Source of the DNA: a virus
IMG/VR virus record: IMGVR_UViG_3300034682_000013
Span: 1-45,324 of that record
Strand: one strand, 5' to 3'
Length of the DNA stretch: 45,324 nt
Below are positions 33,275 through 40,814 of the stretch, piece by piece. Each line of letters opens with the position of its first letter. Position 1 is the first letter of the stretch. Under the pieces are notes generated by a model. The model was not told where the DNA came from and did no database searches. It was given only the letters and a program-made list of their open reading frames with translations. The position numbers and the translations under genes are program-made.

Positions 33275-36200
33275 ATGAGCTATTACTCCATTGTCAAACT
33301 TCGGGGAGCTACTGGACAGTCCTTGTTCGCCTTCGATTTCCCCTATCTGAAGCGCGAGGACGTCCGTGTGTTTGTGGACGGGACTGCGGTCTCGTTCACC
33401 TTCACTTCCCCAAACACTATTGAGCTGGTAAACCCCCTGACCAAAGCGAGCGACGTGGTTATCCGCCGTTTCACCGAGACAGGCCGCCGACTCGTTGACT
33501 ACAACTCTGTCGCTGAGTTGACCGAAGAAGTCCTCGACACGGACTCCCTCCAGGCGTTCTACATCGTGCAGGAAGCCTTGGATACCGCTGCGTCTGCCGT
33601 TGTGGCTGACATTCAGGGTAACTGGGACGCCAAGCGTGGCCGCATCATCAACGTGGCCGACCCTGTAGACGACACCGATGCAATGAACCGTCGGACGTTC
33701 TTCGAGCTTAACGGTGCGTACACCTCCAAGATGGAAGAATGGCTACGTCAGGCCCGTGTAGCAGTGAATGACGCTGTGGAAGAGGCCAACCGTGCCCGTG
33801 ACGAAGCGAACCGTGCGGCTGACATTCAAGAGCTGACCCAGGCTATCCATGATGGCACCGCTGAGATCAAGGTTGAAGCCGAGAAGCTGCTTACCCTGAC
33901 CGTAGGAGAGAGGATCAAAGCGGAAGCCGCTGTGGTCGCCTCCAAGGGATGGGCCGACAAGTCTGCCTATTGGTACGACGTGTTCCGTAGCATCTACCTG
34001 GGGCTTCGCTCCGAGCACCCTGGCGGTGAGGTGGTCAACGGTGCGGTCTACTTCAACACCACGGACAACCGGCTGTACTTCTACACCGGCACCCAATGGT
34101 ACTCCCCGACCACTGATGCTGACCGTGCGGAAGCCGCTCGTCGCTTCGTGGAGTCCATGCGTAACGAAGTGAGCAACATGCGGGACCAGACGCGAGTCTA
34201 TTCCCAGCAGGCCCAGGACTTCGTGACAGACGCACGGGACGCTGCGAATGCTGCTGGTATGTCAGCTGGCACGGCCCGTAACGAGGCTGCTGCTGCGTCC
34301 AACCATGCGCAAGCCGCCGAGATCTCCGCTGGTGTAGCGAACGAACGCGCCTCTGCTGCTGACGGCTCTGCCAAGCGGGCCGACGCTGCTGCTGGTCGTG
34401 CGGAAGCTGCTGCTGCTCAAGTAGGGGAGACCTTCGGTGATCGTGGTGGCTGGTACGTGGCCCACGGTATGCCGACCAAGCCAATGCGGTCCGCCCTGTG
34501 GACTGTCATGGACGGTGGCGAGCTGAACGGCGTGGAGTGGAACGCTGGCGACATGCTGGTGTACTCCATCAAGACCAACTCGTTTGGCCGGATAACTGGT
34601 ACAAGCATCACTCCATCTGAGCCTACTCCTATCGAGGCTGAGGAAGGTCTGATCCTTGGTGACGGTAAGTTCATCCGTGCGAGGGTCGCTGCGAACATCC
34701 GGTGGATTGCCCACGCGAACAGCGAAGGGGTGAAGCTGGGTGACAACGCTGTGGAGCTGCACCTCTTGGGCAACAACATGGTGTTCGGTGCGCTGAAGCA
34801 TCCGGTGTTCCACAAGGGTAATCTGCCTACCTGGGACGACGTTACCGGCAAGCCTTCGAGTTTTCCCGTGGTAGCACACTCTCACAAGTGGGATGAAATC
34901 ACAGGGAAGCCTGCGGCTGCTCTGCGGTGGCCTACTTGGTTCGAGGTGACTGACAAGCCGACCTACTTCCCTCCGGTGACTCACGGCCATTCATGGAACG
35001 AGATCACCAACAAGCCGGACACTGCACTGCGGTGGCCGACCATTGCTGAAGTTGGGGCTGCACCTGAAGGTCACGGCCTTGGGACCTACGGTACGACCTT
35101 CCGTGACGCTAACTCTTTCGGTATGGCAAGCGGCTTCTATGCTGCTGGAGGTGACGGCTCTACTAACTTCTACGACAACTTCGCTCCGCTTATCCAGTCG
35201 GTACGGTCTGGTGGTGCGGACGGTACTGGCTTCCTGGGACAGATCCAGCTAGTCAACGGGAAACTGGTTGTTCGCACAAGGGCTTCCAATGTCTGGACGC
35301 CGTGGAACGTCCTGTACGGTTCGGCAAACAAGCCTACCGCTGCTGACGTAGGGGCGCGACCGGCTGACTGGGTGCCTGCATGGGGCGACATTACTGGCAA
35401 ACCTACAGACTACCCATCGGCTGAACACAGCCACACCTGGGCGTCGATCACAGGTAAGCCATCCACGTTCCCGCCTGCGACTCACAGCCACGCCTGGGCC
35501 GACATTACCGGTAAGCCATCGACGTTCGCACCTGCGACGCACAAACACGCCTGGGGTGATCTGACCGGTATCCCTGCACAAGCATCCCGCTGGCCTACGT
35601 TCGCAGAAGTGACAGGGAAACCTGAGACCTACCCTGCGGAAACTCATAGTCATGCGTGGGCTGACATTACAGGGAAGCCTGCGACGTTTGCCCCTGCTGC
35701 ACACGGTCACGCTTGGACAGACATTACTGGCAAACCTGCGACGTTTGCCCCTGCTGCACACGGTCACGCTTGGTCTGAGCTGACTGGAGTCCCTGAGTTC
35801 GCCACTCGCTGGCCCACTGCGGCTGAAGTAGGGGCTGCGGCTCTGAACCACGGCCACGCCCGCCAGTTCGGCTCCGAGCAAACCCTGAGCACAGAGGACC
35901 TGGACACCATCAAGACCCCTGGTGTCTACGCCCAACACGCCAATGCGAACACCTCCGCTGCCCGTCATTACCCAGAGAATCTTGCAGGTTCCCTGATCGT
36001 TACTGTCGGTGCGGGAGTCCAGCAGCGTTATCACGTCTACAACACCAGTCGTGTGTGGACCCGCGCCCAATACAGCACTGGTGCATGGACGCCGTGGGCG
36101 CGTGATTACAACACCTTGAACAAGCCGACTGCTGCTGACGTTGGTGGAAGTGACGCGAACATTCTCTACAAAAACAGCACCGGCACAACCTCCCTTTCTA

Positions 36201-36448
36201 TCAGCCTGCCTGATGGCCTGTACGCTATCACCTTCCACGTTGGTGATGGAGGTAACTTCACCGCCACGGTCATGCTGGAAGTGGATCGGACGCTTGGACG
36301 GACTGTTTCTAAGAGTAGTGTCTACTACAGCGCTGTCACGACAGGGAATAACCCCACTTGGTTTGGATACAACCACTCGACCAACATCCTTTCCTATGGA
36401 GGGAGTGGTAGTTGGAAAACCATCCTGAAAGTACGGCGAGTCGCGTAG
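33275..36448 (+). CDS. Tail fibre protein 2: T7 gp17-type anchor with repeated WxDITGKP shaft
   Basis: The product is 1057 aa. The N-terminal ~150 residues again match the T7 tail-fibre anchor (FDFPYLKREDVRVFVDG, GRRLVDYNSVAELTEEVLD). A coiled coil at about 165-215 and an Ala-rich helical region near 310-390 follow. The shaft (about 520-860) is built of approximately 19-residue repeats of the type HSHxWxDITGKPxTFxP, common in long tail fibres. The C-terminus (NKPTAADVGG... ending KTILKVRRVA) is probably the receptor tip. It starts 8 bp after fibre 1 behind AAGGAGA. Confidence 0.9.
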   Translation: MSYYSIVKLRGATGQSLFAFDFPYLKREDVRVFVDGTAVSFTFTSPNTIELVNPLTKASDVVIRRFTETGRRLVDYNSVAELTEEVLDTDSLQAFYIVQEALDTAASAVVADIQGNWDAKRGRIINVADPVDDTDAMNRRTFFELNGAYTSKMEEWLRQARVAVNDAVEEANRARDEANRAADIQELTQAIHDGTAEIKVEAEKLLTLTVGERIKAEAAVVASKGWADKSAYWYDVFRSIYLGLRSEHPGGEVVNGAVYFNTTDNRLYFYTGTQWYSPTTDADRAEAARRFVESMRNEVSNMRDQTRVYSQQAQDFVTDARDAANAAGMSAGTARNEAAAASNHAQAAEISAGVANERASAADGSAKRADAAAGRAEAAAAQVGETFGDRGGWYVAHGMPTKPMRSALWTVMDGGELNGVEWNAGDMLVYSIKTNSFGRITGTSITPSEPTPIEAEEGLILGDGKFIRARVAANIRWIAHANSEGVKLGDNAVELHLLGNNMVFGALKHPVFHKGNLPTWDDVTGKPSSFPVVAHSHKWDEITGKPAAALRWPTWFEVTDKPTYFPPVTHGHSWNEITNKPDTALRWPTIAEVGAAPEGHGLGTYGTTFRDANSFGMASGFYAAGGDGSTNFYDNFAPLIQSVRSGGADGTGFLGQIQLVNGKLVVRTRASNVWTPWNVLYGSANKPTAADVGARPADWVPAWGDITGKPTDYPSAEHSHTWASITGKPSTFPPATHSHAWADITGKPSTFAPATHKHAWGDLTGIPAQASRWPTFAEVTGKPETYPAETHSHAWADITGKPATFAPAAHGHAWTDITGKPATFAPAAHGHAWSELTGVPEFATRWPTAAEVGAAALNHGHARQFGSEQTLSTEDLDTIKTPGVYAQHANANTSAARHYPENLAGSLIVTVGAGVQQRYHVYNTSRVWTRAQYSTGAWTPWARDYNTLNKPTAADVGGSDANILYKNSTGTTSLSISLPDGLYAITFHVGDGGNFTATVMLEVDRTLGRTVSKSSVYYSAVTTGNNPTWFGYNHSTNILSYGGSGSWKTILKVRRVA
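33429..33451 (+). promoter_or_regulatory. Candidate intragenic phage promoter in fibre 2
   Basis: AACCCCCTGACCAAAGCG contains the full CCCTGACCAAAGC core with G at +1 (33446). It lies near the 5' end of the second fibre gene. Being in coding sequence (Pro-Leu-Thr-Lys-Ala), it could be coincidental. The same core inside gene 4 encodes Ser-Leu-Thr-Lys-Ala. Confidence 0.4.
35678..35773 (+). repeat. Recent in-frame duplication in the fibre 2 shaft
   Basis: A 39-bp sequence at 35678-35716 recurs exactly at 35735-35773, a spacing of 57 bp or 19 codons, one shaft repeat. Other repeats in the shaft are diverged at the nucleotide level, so this pair is recent. Confidence 0.85.
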
Positions 36449-36565
36449 CTCCGCTCACTGGTAGGACAGCCCGTAGGCATCAACATGAGGGCTTTGTAAT
36501 CAACAGGTAAGGAGGTGAGGGCGAAAGGCAAGGCTTTGACGCTCTGCTAGAGGAATGACACACAC

Positions 36566-36895
36566 ATGAAACCAGAAACGGCCAGTAGGGGGCCTAATCC
36601 CTTCGACCGACTGTGGGAGCTTCTGGCTCCCGCTGTCATTTCTATCGTCTGCTCCGTTGTATCGACGTCCTATTTCACCGGTAAGTACGTCCAGCAAATC
36701 CTCAACAACACGGACCGCATCATCGTGCTGGAGCGCCGTGGCGAGGAACTACAGACCGTCCTCTATTCGGTGAAGGAGGACTCTGCAATCAACCGCAACA
36801 ACTTCCAATGGATCAAGGAGACTCTTGAAAATGAACGCGCTAATCAAAGCAATTCCCTCTGGCCTGAAGGTGACTCTCGTCGTGACCCTCGTTAA
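36566..36895 (+). CDS. Single-span membrane protein, spanin/holin candidate
   Basis: The product is 109 aa. A short cytoplasmic N-terminus is followed by one transmembrane segment (APAVISIVCSVVSTSYF, about residues 21-38) and a long charged, partly helical C-terminal domain (RIIVLERRGEELQTVLYSVKED). This is the layout of an inner-membrane spanin (T7 gp18.5), but a holin role (T7 gp17.5 sits here) is possible. No outer-membrane spanin lipoprotein was found inside or next to it. AGAGGAA precedes the ATG. It overlaps the next gene by 65 bp. Confidence 0.6.
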   Translation: MKPETASRGPNPFDRLWELLAPAVISIVCSVVSTSYFTGKYVQQILNNTDRIIVLERRGEELQTVLYSVKEDSAINRNNFQWIKETLENERANQSNSLWPEGDSRRDPR

Positions 36896-36986
36896 GGCCA
36901 TCGTGAAGCTCACCCCGACCGAGAAGGACGACCTCTTCATTGAGGAAGTCGAGAAGGGCCTGAAGAAGGCTGGCATCGAGCTGTAA
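36831..36986 (+). CDS. 51-aa amphipathic protein in lysis region
   Basis: ATG 36831 lies in another frame inside the end of the previous gene, with AAGGAG upstream. The N-terminal half is hydrophobic with lysines (SGLKVTLVVTLVKAIVKL) and the C-terminal half is a charged helix (EKDDLFIEEVEKGLKKAG). It may be a small holin or lysis regulator, by location before the terminase genes. No family is recognised. Confidence 0.55.
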   Translation: MNALIKAIPSGLKVTLVVTLVKAIVKLTPTEKDDLFIEEVEKGLKKAGIEL

Positions 36987-36995
36987 GGGGTGCGC

Positions 36996-37235
36996 ATGGC
37001 TGAACGTAAACGAGACTACAAGAAGGAGTATCGGGAATACCACGGGAAGCCTGAGCAAATCAAACGTCGTGCGGGTCGCGTGAAGGCCCGCCGTCGCCTT
37101 GAGAAGCTAGGCATCGTGAAGAAGGGGGATGGCAAGGACGTAGACCACAAGGACCGGAACCCCATGAACAACTCACGGGCAAACCTGCGGGTCCAGTCCC
37201 AGAAGAAGAATCGGGGGTGGCGTCGTGACGAGTAA
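36996..37235 (+). CDS. HNH endonuclease-like protein next to terminase
   Basis: The product is 79 aa, very basic (begins MAERKRDYKKEYREYHG). DVDHKDRNPMNNSRANLRV matches the HNH core (DHxDxxxxNNxxxNLR). ATG 36996 has AAGGGG upstream. It overlaps the TerS start by 11 bp. HNH proteins beside terminases take part in DNA packaging of several cos-type phages; T7 itself has none here. Homing behaviour is possible but it is not inserted in a gene. Confidence 0.75.
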   Translation: MAERKRDYKKEYREYHGKPEQIKRRAGRVKARRRLEKLGIVKKGDGKDVDHKDRNPMNNSRANLRVQSQKKNRGWRRDE

Positions 37236-37461
37236 GTCCCAAGCCCTCCATGACAAGCTGGTAGCACTCCACGAAGAGTTGATCGACGTGACTACCGAGT
37301 GCCTGAAGGACCCTGAAGTGCGCAAGCCTGCACACCTCCAGGTTGCCCTGAACCTACTCAAGCACAACAACATCATGCTGGCCCAAGGAGCCGACACCTC
37401 CGGCTTCGACAAGCTGGTGAACTCTCTACCTGACTTCTCGGAGATCCAAACTTATCAATGA
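37225..37461 (+). CDS. Small terminase subunit (T7 gp18-like)
   Basis: The product is 78 aa (T7 gp18 89) from GTG 37225. It is all helical (LHDKLVALHEELIDVTTECL, LQVALNLLKHNN) with a C-terminal tail LPDFSEIQTY resembling podoviral TerS ends. It overlaps the large terminase by 4 bp. It recognises concatemer DNA for packaging. Confidence 0.85.
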   Translation: MTSKSQALHDKLVALHEELIDVTTECLKDPEVRKPAHLQVALNLLKHNNIMLAQGADTSGFDKLVNSLPDFSEIQTYQ

Positions 37462-39107
37462 AAGCGAATGTCCTGAAGGAAGACTTCAGGGCGTTCCTGT
37501 ACCTCATTTGGAAGCACCTTAACCTTCCTGAGCCCACGCCTGTCCAGTACGACATTGCCCACTTCCTCCAACACGGACCAAAGCGAACAATCATTGAGGC
37601 TTTCCGTGGGGTGGGCAAATCCTTCGTTACCGCTGCACTGTGCCTGTGGCTTCTCTACAGGGACCCTGACGTCAAGATTATGGTGGTGTCTGCATCCAAA
37701 GAACGAGCAGACGCATTCTCCCAGTTCGTTAAACGACTCATTGCTGAAGTGCCGTTCCTGGCACACCTGAAGGCCGCTAAGAACCAACGAGACACACTCA
37801 TTGCGTTCGACGTGGGGCCTGCCAAAACCGACCAATCCCCCTCAATGAAATCCGTAGGTATCACCGGCCAGTTGACCGGTAGCCGTGCCGACATCATCGT
37901 CGCGGACGACATTGAGGTCATGGGCAACTCTGCGACCCAGGCAGCCCGTGACAAGCTGCTGGAGCTGGTGAAGGAGTTCGATGCGGTGCTCAAGCCGCTG
38001 GACACTTCCCGCATCATCTACCTGGGCACTCCCCAGACCGAAATGTCCATCTACAACCAGTTGCCTGAGCGTGGCTATGTGCCCCGTGTATGGCCCGCTG
38101 AGATACCCGAGGACTGTGGTAAGTACAAGGGCTATCTCGCTCCGATGATCGTGGACATGGCCCGTAGGCTGCCTCCTGGCACACCTACTGACCCACGGCG
38201 CTTCGAGCTGGAAGACCTGCTGGAGCGTAAGCTGTCGTATGGTAAGGCTGGCTATGCCCTCCAGTTCATGCTGGACACTAGCCTGTCTGACGCCGACAAG
38301 TACCCGCTCAAGCTGTCTGACTTCATCGTCCACTCCGTCAACCTGGAACGTGCCCCTGCCTGGTACACCCACTGTCAGGACAAGGAGAAGCGCCTGGAGT
38401 TGCCCGCTGTGGGTCTCTCCGGTGACTACTTCTATGCCCCGATGGCGTTCTCCCCAGAAGTCCTTCCGTACACCGGCAAGGTCATGGCGGTGGACCCGTC
38501 AGGCCGTGGTAAGGACGAGACGACCTTCGCTGTGGGCTACATACTCAACGGCAACATCTTCGTCCCCGAGATCGGTGGCTTCCGCGATGGTTACTCCGAC
38601 ACTGTGCTGGAGGGCCTAGCGAAGGTCGCCAAGAAGCACGGGGTCAACGAGATCATCGTCGAGTCAAACTTCGGTGACGGTATGTTCGTGAAGCTGCTGG
38701 AACCCTACCTGACCAAGACATACCCCTGCACGGTCACAGAGTTCCGAGCGACCGGCCAGAAGGAGCGTCGCATCATCGACACCCTTGAGCCTGTCCTCCA
38801 GCAACACCGGCTGATCCTCGACCCGAGCGTGGTCAACTACGACTACGAGTCCACGACCCAGGACCTCTCCTACTCCCTGTTCCACCAACTGTCCCGCATC
38901 ACCTATGAGCGTGGAGCCCTGAAGCATGACGACCGCCTGGACGCCATTGCGATCATGGTTCACTACTGGGTGGAGCACATGGCGGTGGACGCTGAGAGGA
39001 CCGAGCGTGACCGCTTGACTAAGGCGATGGAGAAGGAGCTGAACGAGTGGTTCTCTGGGATGGGCTATGCGGACCCTGCTCGTCCCCAGTCCTGGTTGAA
39101 TTGGTAA
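37458..39107 (+). CDS. Large terminase subunit (T7 gp19-like)
   Basis: The product is 549 aa (T7 gp19 586). Walker A is FRGVGKSF (residues 49-56) and Walker B is IIVADDIE. The C-terminal nuclease has MAVDPSGRGKDETTF and later IVESNFGDGMF and KHDDRLDAIA acidic motifs. It is the packaging ATPase and concatemer-cutting nuclease. A phage promoter and a terminator follow directly. Confidence 0.95.
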   Translation: MKANVLKEDFRAFLYLIWKHLNLPEPTPVQYDIAHFLQHGPKRTIIEAFRGVGKSFVTAALCLWLLYRDPDVKIMVVSASKERADAFSQFVKRLIAEVPFLAHLKAAKNQRDTLIAFDVGPAKTDQSPSMKSVGITGQLTGSRADIIVADDIEVMGNSATQAARDKLLELVKEFDAVLKPLDTSRIIYLGTPQTEMSIYNQLPERGYVPRVWPAEIPEDCGKYKGYLAPMIVDMARRLPPGTPTDPRRFELEDLLERKLSYGKAGYALQFMLDTSLSDADKYPLKLSDFIVHSVNLERAPAWYTHCQDKEKRLELPAVGLSGDYFYAPMAFSPEVLPYTGKVMAVDPSGRGKDETTFAVGYILNGNIFVPEIGGFRDGYSDTVLEGLAKVAKKHGVNEIIVESNFGDGMFVKLLEPYLTKTYPCTVTEFRATGQKERRIIDTLEPVLQQHRLILDPSVVNYDYESTTQDLSYSLFHQLSRITYERGALKHDDRLDAIAIMVHYWVEHMAVDAERTERDRLTKAMEKELNEWFSGMGYADPARPQSWLNW

Positions 39108-39111
39108 CTGG

Positions 39112-39134
39112 ACTTTTCCCTGACCATAGAAGGG
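39112..39134 (+). promoter_or_regulatory. Candidate phage promoter after terL
   Basis: TTTTCCCTGACCATAGAAGG matches the promoter core CCCTGACCAAAG with A-to-T and A-to-G-type changes near the start site; G39129 is the predicted +1. It starts 5 bp after the terL stop. T7 phiOR lies similarly near the right end and is linked to replication and packaging. Confidence 0.55.
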
Positions 39135-39223
39135 GGGACTAAACGATCCAACTAAAAGACTTCTATAAGACAGTCCTAGTGTCGCCTAGTCTCTCCTTCC
39201 TGATGGTCATGGTTGCTTCCTCT

Positions 39224-39261
39224 GGGGATCTCTAAGTTAACGCTTGGAGGTCCCCTTTTTT
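39224..39261 (+). terminator. Strong intrinsic terminator ending the late region
   Basis: GGGGATCTC (39224-39232) pairs with GAGGTCCCC (39247-39255) with one G-U, followed by six T. It would end late transcripts after terL. The 309 bp between terL and the next likely start (39417) otherwise hold only the phage promoter and a large hairpin. Confidence 0.85.
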
Positions 39262-39298
39262 AACTATTGGAGATTGATACCAGTAAAGATCATCCCCT

Positions 39299-39337
39299 CT
39301 ATTGACTCACCTCTCATGCTTCGAGGCTCGTCAATAG
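39299..39337. repeat. Large imperfect palindrome near probable genome end
   Basis: CTATTGAC (39299-39306) and GTCAATAG (39330-39337) are exact inverse complements, and CCTC (39310-39313) with GAGG (39323-39326) extend the stem inside a 3x3 internal loop. No T-run follows, so it is not a terminator. It may be a concatemer-processing, packaging or replication structure. Confidence 0.6.
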
Positions 39338-39416
39338 CAACCCCCTAGATTTCATGTGGATGTTACCTTATGATTTCTCTACCGTTTCACTGAGAAGTCA
39401 TAGGACACCATCTACT

Positions 39417-39677
39417 ATGTGTATTGCCTACATACAGGAGCTTGGGGTCAATGGACGACCGGTAGATCCCTCAACGAGGATCAGGACAAGGACCTACAAG
39501 AGGGTGGATAGCCTTCTGCTCCATGCCTTTAAGAAACTCCCTGACGGTACTTATGGGGTCTCCCTGTACCATGATGATCATGCCAGTCCCTACCAGACTC
39601 CTGCCGCTGTGAAGAGAGTCAGAGTCTACGAAGGGAAGGTCGCTGTGTGTAACGGTGTGCCCGTGAGATTCAACTAG
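39417..39677 (+). CDS. Hypothetical 86-aa protein after terminator
   Basis: The start is uncertain: ATG 39417 (86 aa) or ATG 39354 (107 aa); neither has a good ribosome site. The C-terminal part (YGVSLYHDDHASPYQTPAAV, VRVYEGKVAVCNGVPVRFN) looks like a genuine beta-rich protein and codon use resembles neighbours. T7 gene 19.5 occupies the comparable place. It is followed at once by GAAGGAGG and the next gene. Confidence 0.45.
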   Translation: MCIAYIQELGVNGRPVDPSTRIRTRTYKRVDSLLLHAFKKLPDGTYGVSLYHDDHASPYQTPAAVKRVRVYEGKVAVCNGVPVRFN

Positions 39678-39693
39678 AAGGAGGATTGAAGTA

Positions 39694-39990
39694 ATGATCA
39701 AAGTAGTGGCTGCCCTTGGGTTACTGATGGCCTCTGCTGCTCAAGCTGTCGATGCTTACTACGCTGAACCTGCGTACCATAGGGGGGAATCCGAAGACTT
39801 CGTTACGTATGCCTACACAAGGCCCTTCCCTAAGTCCATCCCATTGACCAAGTTCGCCATCGCCATTGTCGCCAAGGAGGCCCAGCAGTTCTGTAGGGAC
39901 AAGCCTGTGGGCACATTGGATCACCCGTTGACCATCGTCGTGACTGACCCTGAGACACATGTGGTCCACAAGGTAGATCGCTGCTGGTGA
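39694..39990 (+). CDS. Small secreted/periplasmic protein
   Basis: The product is 98 aa behind a strong GAAGGAGG site. A clear signal peptide is present (MIKVVAALGLLMASAAQAVDA) with an AQA cleavage site. The mature part of about 80 residues has two cysteines near the end (QQFCRDK and the terminal DRCW) that could form one disulfide. No family is recognised. Located outside the virion operon, it could act in the envelope as a superinfection-exclusion or lysogenic-conversion factor; this is inference. Confidence 0.65.
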   Translation: MIKVVAALGLLMASAAQAVDAYYAEPAYHRGESEDFVTYAYTRPFPKSIPLTKFAIAIVAKEAQQFCRDKPVGTLDHPLTIVVTDPETHVVHKVDRCW

Positions 39991-40495
39991 GACCCTGGGG
40001 GACGCTGTGAGGACCCTTGGTAAATTTGGGAAAAACTGTGAGTCCACTCTTCAGGATGCAACAGCCTCCGGCTTCCCCCCCGTACCCCATCAATCTTCCC
40101 GTCAGAAATCAGATGGTGCCCCCTCGTTTGTCACTGTGACTGGCACAACCTCTCGTAACTGTTTGATTCTTAACGACTCCAAAGGGATTAGACATCCGTT
40201 AGCCTCTCGATTCTCTGGGCTTGACCCTGTGAACTAGGGGAGGGGAGACCCTGTGTCGTCCTTGTGGCACGTCTTTGGTGTGCTTCAGTCTGTCTGGGTG
40301 CCCCTGTTTGTTTTCCCTGCGTCTGTCCCTGCGTCTGTCCCTGCGTCCTCTCCTTGTCCTTCCCTGCGTCCTTCTCTGTGCTCTCCCTGTTTGCTTTCCT
40401 TCTCTGTGTTCCTCTCTGTGTTCCTCTCTGTGTTCCTCTCTGTGCCTCCCCTGTTTGTTTTCCCTGTCCTATTGGTTGCCTCTAAGATACCTCAA
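39991..40495. other. Noncoding segment, probable virion terminal-repeat region
   Basis: This is about 500 bp without a convincing gene: the frames that stay open across 40253-40530 are low-complexity and lack ribosome sites. It holds G-rich then pyrimidine-rich sequence, including the 12-bp tandem arrays at 40301-40466. In T7-like linear genomes the terminal repeat lies between terL and the first early promoter, so in the circularised prophage the single joined copy should be here. The exact ends cannot be read from sequence. Confidence 0.5.
40301..40466 (+). repeat. Pyrimidine-rich 12-bp tandem repeats flanked by a 19-bp direct repeat
   Basis: CCCTGCGTCTGT is repeated from 40315 (two exact copies and a third diverging at its end). 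TCTCTGTGTTCC occurs three times from 40401 plus a diverged fourth. A 19-bp sequence starting CCCCTGTTTG flanks the arrays at 40301-40319 and 40448-40466. The + strand is almost free of A. T7 has arrays of short repeats next to its terminal repeats, involved in concatemer maturation. Confidence 0.75.
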
Positions 40496-40554
40496 TCCCA
40501 TTTGTGAGACAATCTCAAAAAGTGTTTGACAGTCAGTCTCACATGTGGGACTAT
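40496..40554 (+). promoter_or_regulatory. Early host-type promoter PE1 with two operators
   Basis: A consensus -35 TTGACA (40526-40531) is followed after 17 bp by a weak -10, GACTAT (40549-40554). The operator TCTCAC-AT-GTGGGA (40537-40550) fills the spacer as a 16-bp near-palindrome with its flanks. A second copy, TCCCAT-TT-GTGAGA, lies upstream at 40496-40509. A repressor bound at either site would block sigma70 RNA polymerase. A boxA element follows at 40588. Confidence 0.75.
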
Positions 40555-40587
40555 GCACTCAACGAAACGGTACACACCGAATCGGGT

Positions 40588-40605
40588 TGCTCTTTAACAA
40601 TCTGG
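40588..40605 (+). promoter_or_regulatory. rRNA-type boxA antitermination element 1
   Basis: TGCTCTTTAACAATCTGG is nearly identical to the boxA of bacterial rRNA leaders (TGCTCTTTAACAA), the RNA site for NusB/NusE (S10). It lies about 30 nt downstream of the predicted PE1 start. The same 18 bases recur after PE2. Confidence 0.85.
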
Positions 40606-40735
40606 CTCACACGGTACAACTCACCGATTCACTTACCGAGTTACCTATGATGGTTGCTGGGCAGGGTAGCTGGCTTACAGTCCTGTCGTTCAAATGGCCT
40701 ATGGAACTCACAAACGAGACCGAATCAAAAACGAG

Positions 40736-40764
40736 TTGACAACCACAAGTGAGCCGATTAAGAT
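40736..40764 (+). promoter_or_regulatory. Early host-type promoter PE2 with operator
   Basis: TTGACA (40736-40741), a 17-bp spacer and TAAGAT (40759-40764) make a near-consensus sigma70 promoter. The operator-like AACCAC-AA-GTGAGC occupies 40741-40754 between the two boxes. A second boxA follows at 40815. Two tandem promoters recall T7 A1-A3. Confidence 0.85.
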
Positions 40765-40814
40765 GGGCACCATGAAACGGCGACATGCCAAGACGAGACG
40801 AGAGTCAAGTCACC

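Noticed and set aside
34800-35860. Regularly spaced repeats that might suggest a CRISPR array
   Set aside because: They encode in-frame WxDITGKP fibre-shaft repeats; no spacers or cas genes.
36445-36520. tRNA-like sequence (TAGCTCCGCTCACTGGTAG...TTTGTAATC)
   Set aside because: No 5-bp anticodon stem or acceptor stem can be paired. An AGCCC/GGGCT pairing with a 16-nt loop could be a weak terminator, but the T-run is too short to call.
36990-36995. GTG 36990 as start of the HNH gene
   Set aside because: It overlaps the ribosome site AAGGGG that serves ATG 36996.
40253-40529. Open frames in all three + frames
   Set aside because: Low-complexity pyrimidine repeats avoid stop codons in every frame; no ribosome sites.
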